Below are positions 18,226 through 25,511 of a stretch of 32,777 bases of DNA, in pieces. The notes beneath the pieces are model-generated. The model worked only from the letters and a program-made list of their open reading frames with translations. It made no database searches and was not told the DNA's origin. The first letter of the stretch is position 1, and each line of letters opens with the position of its first letter. The stretch is from Sphaerimonospora mesophila NBRC 14179 = JCM 3151. Its GTDB lineage: Bacteria > Actinomycetota > Actinomycetes > Streptosporangiales > Streptosporangiaceae. The position numbers and the translations under genes are program-made. The stretch spans positions 1 to 32,777 of the forward strand of contig BCRI01000037.1 of assembly GCA_001552515.1 (NCBI GenBank). Direction: 5' to 3'.

Positions 18226-19143
18226 TCAGACGCGCGGGAGCACCTCGGCCGCGATCAGCTCCAGGTGCTCCAGATCACCGAGGTCGAGGACCTGGAGGTA
18301 CATCCGCTCGGCGCCGAGCTCAGCGAACCGCCCGATCTTCTCCACGATCTCCTCCGGCGTGCCGGCCAGGCCGTTCGCGCGCAGCTCCGCCACCTCCCGG
18401 CCGATGGCCGCCGCACGACGGGCGATCTCGTCCTCGTCACGGCCGGCGCAGAGCACCTGGGCAGCGGACAGCGTGATCGCGTCCCGGCCCACCGCCTCGC
18501 ACGCCTCCCGCACGCGCGTGTAGGCGGCCCCGGTGTCGTCGAGGCCGTGGAACGGCACGTTGTACTCGTCGGCGAACCTGGCGACCAGCCGGGGTGTGCG
18601 ACGTGGTCCCGCGCCGCCCAGGATGATCGGGGGTCCGGGCCGCTGGGCCGGCTTCGGCAACGCCGGGGAGTCCACGAGGCGGTAGTGGGCCCCCTCGAAC
18701 GAGAACGGCTTGGTCGCCCCCCAGAGGCCTGTGATGATCTCCAGCTGCTCCGCCAGCCGGTCGAACCGCTCCCCGATCGGAGGGAACGGGATGCCGTAGG
18801 CGGTGTGCTCCTCCTCGAACCAGCCGGTGCCCAGACCGAGCTCGATCCGGCCGCCGCTCATCTGGTCGACCTGGGCCACGCTGATCGCCAGCGGCCCGGG
18901 CAGGCGGAACGTCCCTGCGGTCACCAGCGTTCCCAGCCGGATCGACGACGTCTCACGGGCCAGACCCGCCAGCGTCACCCAGGCGTCGGTGGGGCCCGGG
19001 TCGGGACTCCCCGCCCCCATCCGGAGGTAATGATCGGACCGGAAGAACCCGTCGAACCCCAGCCGTTCCGCCGTCCGCGCGACTGTCAGCAGGTCGTCAT
19101 AGCTAGCACCCTGCTGCGGTTCCGTGAAGATCCTCAATTTCAT
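18226..19143 (-). CDS. LLM-class F420-dependent oxidoreductase
   Basis: A 305-residue enzyme of the luciferase-like monooxygenase superfamily, in the actinobacterial F420-dependent branch (TIM-barrel fold, cytosolic). Family features are the GFDGFFRSDHYLRM segment, the strand SIRLGTLVTAGTFR, the SGGRIELGLGTGWFEEEH motif (cofactor phosphate region) and GPPIILGGAGPRRT. Use of F420 rather than FMN is inferred from these resemblances; the substrate is unknown. The frame is open to 19209, but ATG 19143 gives the usual MKLRIFTEP start and has GGAGG a little far upstream (13 bases). It is divergent from the GH18-like gene with only about 90 bases between the two starts, so the promoters overlap. It is separated from hen1 by 67 bases on the same strand. 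Confidence 0.85.
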   Translation of the reverse strand: MKLRIFTEPQQGASYDDLLTVARTAERLGFDGFFRSDHYLRMGAGSPDPGPTDAWVTLAGLARETSSIRLGTLVTAGTFRLPGPLAISVAQVDQMSGGRIELGLGTGWFEEEHTAYGIPFPPIGERFDRLAEQLEIITGLWGATKPFSFEGAHYRLVDSPALPKPAQRPGPPIILGGAGPRRTPRLVARFADEYNVPFHGLDDTGAAYTRVREACEAVGRDAITLSAAQVLCAGRDEDEIARRAAAIGREVAELRANGLAGTPEEIVEKIGRFAELGAERMYLQVLDLGDLEHLELIAAEVLPRV

Positions 19144-19236
19144 CCGCCCATTATCTCCTCCGCCCCAACGGCTCCTTGCTAACGTGTGCGTAACGTAGTC
19201 AGAACACAACTATTCGTGGTGGGTGGTGGAGTCGGC

Positions 19237-20259
19237 ATGGAGTCGACACGGCCGGCCCGCGAAGCGGGCACCCCGCCCAGATCCCTGGTGCTCCTGGGTG
19301 CGTTGACGCTCGTCACCGGCACCGGTCTGGCGCTCTGGCTGCTGCCCACCTCCGCCGAGCCCCTGGTCGTCTCACACCAGGTCGGCGCCGTCCGTACGGC
19401 CGCGCCTTCCGCGATGCCCTCGACGCCGGCGTCGGGGACGCCCGATCCGCTGCCGGTCACCCCGGAACGGGCGTACACCGAGTTCGTGGACGCCTCGGCG
19501 GGGCACACCGCGGCGTGGGCGAGGTGGTACACGATCGGCCACCTCACGGCGGGACAGGACGGCTGCACGCTCCGATGGGCGGGCCGATGGACCGGCCGCC
19601 CGGCGCCCGGCCGCGTCCCGGTCATCGACCGGCTCGCCCTGGTCCGGGCCGACGGCGGAGACGCCGACATCGCCTTCGGCGGGCCGTACGGGCCGGAGCT
19701 GTCCGCCGCCTGCCCGAGCGAGGCCCGCCTCATCGCGGCCTACCGGCGGGTGGTCGAGGCGTTCGATCCGGCCGGTCTCGACTTCGAGATCCACGACTCG
19801 GCGGACTCGGCGGCCACCCGCCGCCGCGCGGCCGCCATCGCACGGCTGCAGCGCGAGGCACGCGACCGGGGGCGGCCGATCGGCATCACCTTCACCCTGT
19901 CCGCCACCGAGTACGGCATCTCCCCGGCGGACGCGAGCATGCTCCGGGCGGTGCGGGCAGCGGGCGCGGAGATCGACACCGTCAACCTGCTCGTTCCGTC
20001 CTCCCGCGGCCTCCAGGGGATGGCGGCGGCCGTGCGATCGGCGCACAGGCAACTGGAACGTGTGCTGGACGTGTCCGGCACCTCGGTCTGGCGGCGGATC
20101 GCCCTCACGCCAGTGCTGACCGGCTCCCGGGATCTCGGGGTGGCCGAGGCCAGGCGGCTGGCCGCCTTCCGCGCGCGGCACGGCCTGGCCTGGCTGTCGA
20201 CGCGCGGTGCGAAACCCCCGATCTCCGTCATCCGCACCCTCTCCGGCCTGCCCGGATAG
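19237..20259 (+). CDS. Membrane-anchored GH18-like protein with degenerate catalytic motif
   Basis: 340 residues: a short basic N-terminus, one hydrophobic segment (about 18-38, SLVLLGALTLVTGTGLALWLL), a Ser/Pro/Thr-rich linker, then a domain that resembles the actinobacterial chitinase GH18 barrel. The comparison rests on VIDRLALVRADGGDADIAFGG, the AACPSEARLIAAYRRVVEAF helix and the following strand. Active GH18 enzymes have DxxDxDxE here (LDFDIEG); this protein reads LDFEIHD at 181-187, so the catalytic Glu is His186 and the neighbouring Asp is Glu184. The MxY/D region is also changed (NLLVPSSRG). I infer a non-catalytic sugar- or peptidoglycan-binding surface protein. ATG 19237 with GGTGGAG 6 bases upstream is preferred over the more distal 19186 start. 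No other carbohydrate gene adjoins it. Confidence 0.7.
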   Translation: MESTRPAREAGTPPRSLVLLGALTLVTGTGLALWLLPTSAEPLVVSHQVGAVRTAAPSAMPSTPASGTPDPLPVTPERAYTEFVDASAGHTAAWARWYTIGHLTAGQDGCTLRWAGRWTGRPAPGRVPVIDRLALVRADGGDADIAFGGPYGPELSAACPSEARLIAAYRRVVEAFDPAGLDFEIHDSADSAATRRRAAAIARLQREARDRGRPIGITFTLSATEYGISPADASMLRAVRAAGAEIDTVNLLVPSSRGLQGMAAAVRSAHRQLERVLDVSGTSVWRRIALTPVLTGSRDLGVAEARRLAAFRARHGLAWLSTRGAKPPISVIRTLSGLPG

Positions 20260-20306
20260 CCTCAGGGAAATTCCCTGTTCCGCCACCCGGCGCCGAGGCG
20301 AACCCA

Positions 20307-20312
20307 TAACCT
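20307..20312 (+). promoter_or_regulatory. Candidate -10 of a leaderless transcript
   Basis: TAACCT lies 7 bases before the ATG of the coiled-coil gene, the spacing at which transcription would begin on the start codon itself. That gene has no Shine-Dalgarno. No clear -35 is seen. Confidence 0.35.
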
Positions 20313-20318
20313 GGCGGC

Positions 20319-20549
20319 ATGCCCTACCTGGAACAACGCGTCGGCACCCTCGAGTCCGACATGCACGAGATCAGATGCGACGTCACCGAGATCAAAGACA
20401 GGCTCGGCGTCGTGGAACGGTCCGTCGGCAGCATCGAGAGGAACACGGCGATCATGAGAGACGACATCGCCGAGCTCAAAGCCGGGCAGATCGAGATGCG
20501 TGACCTCCTCTCCCGCGTCGTCGCGCGGTTAGAGGGCGTTCGCGTCTGA
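20319..20549 (+). CDS. Small coiled-coil protein
   Basis: A 76-residue, highly charged protein with no membrane segment or signal. Almost the whole chain can be laid out as heptads (VGTLESDMHEI, VTEIKDRLGVVERSVGSIER, MRDDIAELKAGQIEMRDLLSRVVARLEGV), so it should form a helical coiled-coil dimer or higher oligomer. I do not recognise a defined family; similar short tropomyosin-like proteins of unknown function occur in actinomycetes, often beside MazF- or restriction-like genes. A single cysteine (in HEIRCDV) sits near the N-terminus. It follows the GH18-like gene by 59 bases on the same strand and ends before a terminator shared with the convergent RNA methyltransferase gene. That it is a real gene rests on codon pattern, coiled-coil periodicity and the terminator. 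Confidence 0.65.
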   Translation: MPYLEQRVGTLESDMHEIRCDVTEIKDRLGVVERSVGSIERNTAIMRDDIAELKAGQIEMRDLLSRVVARLEGVRV

Positions 20550-20568
20550 TCCCCCCGAGATGGAAGCG

Positions 20569-20593
20569 CCCCGCACCGGAAGATGCGGGGTTT
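20569..20593 (+). terminator. Intrinsic terminator after the coiled-coil gene
   Basis: CCCCGCA (20569-20575) and TGCGGGG (20584-20590) form a perfect 7-bp stem with an 8-base loop, followed on the plus strand by TTTCCCT. It lies 20 bases after the coiled-coil stop and just before the stop of the convergent methyltransferase gene. Confidence 0.8.
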
Positions 20594-20601
20594 CCCTCTG
20601 A

Positions 20602-21840
20602 TCAGTCTCTGACCAGCAGCGCGACGCACTCCACGTGGTAGGTCATCGGGAATTGATCAAATGCCCGCAGATCGGCCAAGCGGTAGCCGTACGGGGCGAA
20701 CCAGGCGATGTCCCGTGACATGGTGGCCGGATCGCAGGACACGTAGACGACGCGGGAGGCCCCCAACTCGGCGACGCGGTCGACGACGGCGCGGCCCAGT
20801 CCGGCGCGCGGCGGGTCGGCGACGACGAGATCGGCGTGTTCGATCTCCAGCCGGTCGAGCGCCTCCTCGACCTTGCCCCGCTCGATCTGAGCCTGGGGCA
20901 GATCACGCAGGTTCCACCGGGCGTCCTGCACCGCCTGCGCCTCGGACTCGATGCCGAGCACCGCGCCCTCCGAGCCGACCGCCTCGGCGAGCCCGGCGGC
21001 GAACAGCCCGGCGCCGCAGTAGAGGTCGAGCGCCCACTCCCCCGGCTCCGGCAGCCCCAAGGCGAGCACCGCGTCGAGCAGGGTCGCCGCGGCACCGGGG
21101 TGGACCTGCCAGAAGCCGCTCGCCGTCACCCGGAAGTCGCGGCCTCCGACGCGTTCGGTCAGCGTCGCCCGCCCCCTCAGTGCCCGGGTGCCGCGCCTGC
21201 CCTCGTCCAGGAGGACGGCCGCCTCGACCTCCGGTACGGCGACCCGCCGGCGCGGCTCGGGCCGTACGATCACGGCGTGGTCGCCGCCGGAGGAGGCCAC
21301 CACCTCGACCGCCTCGGCACCGCGCCAGTTGCGGACCTCGGCACCGACCTCCTCGACCGTGGGATGCGCGATGGGGCAGGCATCGATGTACTCGATGTCG
21401 TGCGAGCGGTGCCGGCGCAGCCCGAGATGGCCGTCCCGGTCGGCGGCGAACTGCACCCTGGTGCGCCAGCCGAGGCCGTCTTCCCCGGCACCCGGCACCT
21501 CCTCGACCACGACCTTCCTGTCGATGCCGGCGAGGCGGCGCAACTGCTCGGCGACGACGTCCGCCTTCAACCTGCGCTGCGCGTCGAGCGAGACATGCTG
21601 AAAGTCGCACCCGCCGCAGCGACCGGGACCGCTGAACGGACAGGGCGGGGTCACCCGGTCGGGCGAGGGTTCCAGGATCTCGACCGCGTCGGCACGCAGG
21701 AAGCGGGCGGTCTCCTCGGTGATCTCGGCGAGTACGCGCTCACCGGGCAGGGCGTGCCGGACGAACACCACCCGGCCCTCGTGCCTGGCCACGCACCAGC
21801 CGCCGTTGGCGACGTTTCCCACCGTGAGCTCAACCGGCAT
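20602..21840 (-). CDS. TRAM-domain 23S rRNA/tRNA m5U methyltransferase (RumA/TrmA-like)
   Basis: SAM-dependent RNA uracil-C5 methyltransferase, about 412 residues, orthologous by position to M. tuberculosis Rv2689c. The N-terminal TRAM RNA-binding fold spans roughly residues 3-60. A [4Fe-4S] site follows with C68, C76 and C79 numbered from the GTG (PCPFSGPGRCGGCDFQH); the fourth cysteine lies in IDACPIAH. The C-terminal methyltransferase domain shows LDLYCGAGLFAAGLAEAVG for SAM, VVADPPRAGLG, and VYVSCDPATMSRD with the catalytic cysteine. The exact target (23S U747/U1939-type or tRNA U54) is not decidable. Both GTG 21843 and ATG 21840 are downstream of an AGGAGG; the gene overlaps the end of the KimA-like gene by 11 bases, so translation is coupled. 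Confidence 0.93.
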   Translation of the reverse strand: MPVELTVGNVANGGWCVARHEGRVVFVRHALPGERVLAEITEETARFLRADAVEILEPSPDRVTPPCPFSGPGRCGGCDFQHVSLDAQRRLKADVVAEQLRRLAGIDRKVVVEEVPGAGEDGLGWRTRVQFAADRDGHLGLRRHRSHDIEYIDACPIAHPTVEEVGAEVRNWRGAEAVEVVASSGGDHAVIVRPEPRRRVAVPEVEAAVLLDEGRRGTRALRGRATLTERVGGRDFRVTASGFWQVHPGAAATLLDAVLALGLPEPGEWALDLYCGAGLFAAGLAEAVGSEGAVLGIESEAQAVQDARWNLRDLPQAQIERGKVEEALDRLEIEHADLVVADPPRAGLGRAVVDRVAELGASRVVYVSCDPATMSRDIAWFAPYGYRLADLRAFDQFPMTYHVECVALLVRD

Positions 21841-23890
21841 CACGACCTCCTCCTGTTTTCACGTGCTCGTCCCGGCCTGTTCCATAGCGCCGGCGGACGG
21901 CGCCGGGCCCCATCGGCTCGCGCCGGCCCTTCAGCCGGTCGGAGGAGGCGAGCTGCCACGGCACGCTCGTCACCATCACACCCGGTTTGAACAGCAGTCG
22001 CCCCTTCAGCCGCAGCGCGCTCTGGTTGTGCAGCAGATGCTCCCACCAGCGGCCCACCACGTACTCCGGAATGTAGACGGTCACCACGTCCCGGGGCGAA
22101 CGGCGGCGCAGCGACTTGACATACTCGAGGATCGGTCCGGTGATCTCCCGATAGGGCGAGTCGAGGATCTTGAGCGGCACCGCGACGCCCCGGCGGTCCC
22201 ACTCCTCCTGCAGCTCGGCGGCCTCCTCCGCGTCCACGGCGACCGTGACGGCCTCCAGGCTCGACGGCCTGGTCGCCCTCGCGTACGCGAGCGCACGCAG
22301 CGTCGGCTTGTGGATCTTGGAGACGAGCACGATGGCGTGGTTGCGTGCGGGCAGCATCGACTCGTCGATCTCGCCCTCCTCCGGCGCGGCGAGCTCCTCC
22401 GCGACCCGGTCGTAGTGGTGCCGGATGGCCTTCATCATCAGGAAGAGCGTCGGCATCGCGATGCAGACTATGTACGCACCGTGGGTGAACTTCGTCAGCA
22501 GGACGACGACGAGGACGATCCCGGTCATGCAGCCGCCGAAGCCGTTGATGAGCCGGGAGCGCATCATCTGGAACCGGGTGAGGGGGTCGGTCTCGGTCTT
22601 CAGGTGGCGGGTCCAGTGCCGGACCATCCCGATCTGGCTCAGCGTGAACGAGACGAACACCCCGACGATGTAGAGGTTGAGCAGCTTGCTCACGTCGGCG
22701 TTGAACGCCCAGATCAGCAGGCAGGCCCCGGCCGCGAGGATGACGATGCCGTTGCTGAACGCCAGGCGGTCGCCCCTGGTGTGGAGCTGGCGCGGCAGGT
22801 ATCGGTCCTGGGCGAGGATCGCCCCGAGCACGGGGAAGCCGTTGAACGCGGTGTTGGCCGCGAGGAACAGGATCAGGGCGGTCACCGCGGCGATCACGAC
22901 GAACATGAGCGAGCCGCCGCCGAAGACGGCCGACGCGACCTGCGCGATGATCGGCTGCTGGTAGTAGTCGGGGCCGGCCGGCTGCCCGTGGATCAGGACG
23001 TGGCTGGCGGTGGTCGCCGGATCGCTGAGCTTCACGCCGGATCTGAGGCCGAGGAAGATGATCCCGCTGAACATCGTGACCGCGATGAGGCCCATCATCA
23101 GCAGCGTCGTCGCGGCGTTCTTGCTCTTCGGTTTACGGAAGGCGGGCACGCCGTTGCTGATCGCCTCGACCCCGGTCAGCGCCGCACAACCGGACGAGAA
23201 CGCGCGCAGCACCAGGAAGGCCATGGCGAATCCGGCGAGGTCGGCCTGCTCGGCGACGATCTCGTAGTCGGCCGTGGGCGCGTGCAGCCGGTCGCCGAGC
23301 ACGAGCAGCCGGAACAGCCCCCACAGCACCATGCCGAGCACGGCCACCATGAAGGCGTAGGTGGGAACGGCGAAGGCGACGCCGGACTCCCTGATGCCGC
23401 GCAGGTTGACGATGGTCAGCAGGACGACGATCGCGATCGACACCGTCGGCCGGTGCTCGGCCACGAAGGGGATGGTCGCGCCGACGTAGTCCGCCCCGTT
23501 GGCGACCGAGACGGCGACGGTCAGGACGTAGTCGACCATCAGCGCGCTCGCCACGGTCAGACCGGCGTTCGGCCCGAGGTTGGTCGTCGCGACCTCGTAG
23601 TCGCCGCCGCCGCTCGGGTAGGCGTGCACGTTCTGCCGATAGGAGGCGACCACCGTGAGCATGACGAGGACGACCCCGGCCGCCGCCCACGGGCCGAAAC
23701 CGTAGAGACCCACGCCGCCGATCGACAGGATGACGAGGATCTCCTGCGGGGCATAGGCGACCGACGACAGCGCGTCACCGGCGAAGACCGGCAGCGCAAT
23801 GCGTTTGGGCAGCAGCTGATGGTGGAGCTGGGTGCTGCGCAGCGCCCGGCCCACGAGCAGCCTCTTGACGAGATCTGTCACCCTGGACAC
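21830..23890 (-). CDS. KimA-like APC permease, probable potassium importer
   Basis: A 686-residue membrane protein orthologous by sequence pattern and position to M. tuberculosis Rv2690c and related to Bacillus KimA, an H+/K+ symporter of the APC superfamily whose expression and activity are controlled by c-di-AMP. Twelve or so membrane segments fill the first 480 residues, beginning with LLPKRIALPVFAGDALSSVAYAPQEIL, the hallmark first helix, and including YPSGGGDYEVATTNLGP. The C-terminal 200 residues form a soluble universal-stress-protein-like domain (VLVSKIHKPTLRALAYAR, VTVAVDAEEAAEL, VTVYIPEYVVG). The frame is open to 23962, but homologues begin at SRVTDLVKRLL, so GTG 23890 is chosen, though its ribosome-binding site is weak. 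It is divergent from ceoB-ceoC and overlaps the methyltransferase gene. K+ as substrate is inferred from KimA and the RCK neighbours. Confidence 0.88.
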   Translation of the reverse strand: MSRVTDLVKRLLVGRALRSTQLHHQLLPKRIALPVFAGDALSSVAYAPQEILVILSIGGVGLYGFGPWAAAGVVLVMLTVVASYRQNVHAYPSGGGDYEVATTNLGPNAGLTVASALMVDYVLTVAVSVANGADYVGATIPFVAEHRPTVSIAIVVLLTIVNLRGIRESGVAFAVPTYAFMVAVLGMVLWGLFRLLVLGDRLHAPTADYEIVAEQADLAGFAMAFLVLRAFSSGCAALTGVEAISNGVPAFRKPKSKNAATTLLMMGLIAVTMFSGIIFLGLRSGVKLSDPATTASHVLIHGQPAGPDYYQQPIIAQVASAVFGGGSLMFVVIAAVTALILFLAANTAFNGFPVLGAILAQDRYLPRQLHTRGDRLAFSNGIVILAAGACLLIWAFNADVSKLLNLYIVGVFVSFTLSQIGMVRHWTRHLKTETDPLTRFQMMRSRLINGFGGCMTGIVLVVVLLTKFTHGAYIVCIAMPTLFLMMKAIRHHYDRVAEELAAPEEGEIDESMLPARNHAIVLVSKIHKPTLRALAYARATRPSSLEAVTVAVDAEEAAELQEEWDRRGVAVPLKILDSPYREITGPILEYVKSLRRRSPRDVVTVYIPEYVVGRWWEHLLHNQSALRLKGRLLFKPGVMVTSVPWQLASSDRLKGRREPMGPGAVRRRYGTGRDEHVKTGGGRDAG

Positions 23891-23994
23891 GACTGGAGAG
23901 CCTAATGCCCAGTGTCGCGCCGGACTCACGCGATGGCGCAGCGCGCGACATACTGTCTCCAATAGGAGACCGCCACTATCGACGGCGGGTGAGC

Positions 23995-24663
23995 ATGCAC
24001 ATTGTGATCATGGGATGTGGCCGGGTCGGCTCGACCCTCGCCCACATCCTCGAAGACAACGGCCACTCCGTGGCCATCATCGATCGCGACCCGCAGGCCT
24101 TCCGCCGGCTGCGCGCCGGATTCCGCGGCCGCCGGGTGACCGGCGTCGGTTTCGACCGCGACGTGCTGGAGGAGTCCGGCATCGGGTCGGCGGCGGCGTT
24201 CGTCGCCGTCAGCAGCGGCGACAACTCCAACATCATCTCCGCCCGGGTGGCGCGCGAGATGTTCGGCGTCGAGAACGTCGTGGCCCGCATCTACGACCCC
24301 CGCCGGGCCGAGGTCTACCAGCGGCTGGGCATCCCCACCGTCGCCACCGTCCGGTGGACCGCCGACCAGATCATGCGGCGGGTGCTCCCGGAGGGGGCCG
24401 AGCCGCTGTGGCGGGACACCACGGGGAAGGTGATCCTCGCCGAGGTGCCCTTCCACCCCGGCTGGGTCGGCGTCCGGGTCAGGACGGCCGAGGCCGCCAC
24501 GGGCGCCCGGCTGGCGTTCATCCACCGGATGGGCGAGGCGCTCGTGCCCAAGGACGCCACCGTGATCCAGGAGGGCGACATCCTGCACCTGGTCGCGGCC
24601 GAAAGCGACATGGACCGGATCAACAAAATGCTGTCGGCGCCGCCTTCGCACGAGGAGCACTGA
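23995..24663 (+). CDS. ceoB: TrkA-type RCK protein, potassium regulation (CeoB-like)
   Basis: A 222-residue cytosolic RCK/TrkA protein: N-terminal Rossmann domain binding NAD(H) or nucleotide (GCGRVG at 7-12, acidic end of the second strand IIDRDP) and a C-terminal TrkA_C domain (VRTAEAATGARLAFIHR, GDILHLVAAESD). It is expected to gate potassium flux through a membrane partner. It is the ortholog of M. tuberculosis ceoB (Rv2691) by order, orientation and divergence from the KimA-like gene. The frame begins at 23905, but the family starts at HIVIMGCGRVG. ATG 23995 is chosen, with GTG 23989 as an alternative; no strong Shine-Dalgarno is seen. Its stop overlaps the next ATG by one base (TGATG). 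No TrkH/KtrB channel gene is in the window. Confidence 0.93.
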   Translation: MHIVIMGCGRVGSTLAHILEDNGHSVAIIDRDPQAFRRLRAGFRGRRVTGVGFDRDVLEESGIGSAAAFVAVSSGDNSNIISARVAREMFGVENVVARIYDPRRAEVYQRLGIPTVATVRWTADQIMRRVLPEGAEPLWRDTTGKVILAEVPFHPGWVGVRVRTAEAATGARLAFIHRMGEALVPKDATVIQEGDILHLVAAESDMDRINKMLSAPPSHEEH

Positions 24664-25322
24664 TGCGGGTCACGATCGCCGGCGCGGGTGCCGTCGGCCG
24701 CTCGATCGCGGCGGAACTGCTGGAGGGCGGGCACGAGGTCCTGCTCATCGACATCGATCCGCACGCGATCCAGATCGAGAGCGTGCCGCGGGCCGAGTGG
24801 CTGCTCGCCGACGCGTGCGAGATCTCCTCACTCGACGAGGCGGGACTGAACGGCTGCCAGGTGGTGATCGCCGCCTCCGGCGACGACAAGGTCAACCTGG
24901 TGGTCTCGCTGCTCGCCAAGACCGAGTACGGCGTGCCGCGCGTGGTCGCCCGCATCAACCACCCGAAGAACGAGTGGCTGTTCAACGAGTCATGGGGGGT
25001 CGACGTCGCTGTCTCCACGCCGCGTCTGCTGTCGGCACTGGTCGAGGAGGCCGTCAGCGTGGGCGACCTGGTCCGCCTGATGACCTTCCGCCAGGGGCAG
25101 GCCAACCTCGTGGAGCTGACCCTCGCGGAGGACGCCCCGGTGGTCGGTCAGCGGACCGGATCGGTTCCGTGGCCGGAGGACGCGGCCCTCGTGGCGATCC
25201 TGCGCGAGGGCCGGGTCCTCGTACCGTCCGCCGACGACCCGCTCGAGGCGGGCGACGAGCTGCTGTTCGTGGCCAACCAGGAGGTCGAGCACCGGCTCGC
25301 CCACCTGCTGTCCGGCCACTAG
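24663..25322 (+). CDS. ceoC: TrkA-type RCK protein, potassium regulation (CeoC-like)
   Basis: A 219-residue second RCK protein, ortholog of M. tuberculosis ceoC (Rv2692). Rossmann nucleotide site GAGAVG (7-12) with LLIDIDP at the second strand, then DEAGLNGCQVVIAASGDDKVNLVVSLLAKTEYG motif elements and a C-terminal TrkA_C domain (VELTLAEDAPVVG, GDELLFVANQEVEHRL). CeoB and CeoC probably form hetero-oligomers, since both N- and C-domains are intact in each. Start ATG 24663 overlaps the ceoB stop in TGATG, giving translational coupling; GAGGAG lies just upstream. It is followed by an unusual inverted-repeat element and then by convergent genes on the minus strand. Confidence 0.93.
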   Translation: MRVTIAGAGAVGRSIAAELLEGGHEVLLIDIDPHAIQIESVPRAEWLLADACEISSLDEAGLNGCQVVIAASGDDKVNLVVSLLAKTEYGVPRVVARINHPKNEWLFNESWGVDVAVSTPRLLSALVEEAVSVGDLVRLMTFRQGQANLVELTLAEDAPVVGQRTGSVPWPEDAALVAILREGRVLVPSADDPLEAGDELLFVANQEVEHRLAHLLSGH

Positions 25323-25339
25323 TGCCCCTCCCGCCGATC

Positions 25340-25465
25340 TTTGCCTCGTCGCGTCGTCCAGGGCGGCACCTCGCGGCGTTGGAGTCGTCGCTCGTAGCTC
25401 CGCGCTACTCAGCTCCTCCTCCGCCTTGCGATGCACCACCCTGGCCGCCGCTCCTTCCGGGCAAA
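25340..25465. repeat. Long imperfect inverted-repeat element in the ceoC-DUF3159 gap
   Basis: The 189-base space between two convergent genes carries nested symmetry. Outer TTTGCC (25340-25345) pairs with GGCAAA (25460-25465). Strong arms of about 20 bases follow, 25358-25378 against 25424-25444 (CCAGGGCGGC.. and ..CACCACCCTGG, with G-U pairs). A central GTAGC/GCTAC hairpin sits at 25394-25408. It is non-coding on both strands. It may be a bidirectional terminator, but its size and symmetry resemble a dispersed repeat (REP/MITE type) or structured RNA. Confidence 0.55.
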
Positions 25466-25511
25466 CCTTGACGGTCGCGGCACTAGGTCGTGATCGGCAC
25501 GGGTTCGGGCG

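Noticed and set aside
23832-24662. Extension of ceoC into a 496-residue protein
   Set aside because: The extension is an out-of-frame reading of ceoB; the TrkA motif begins at ATG 24663.
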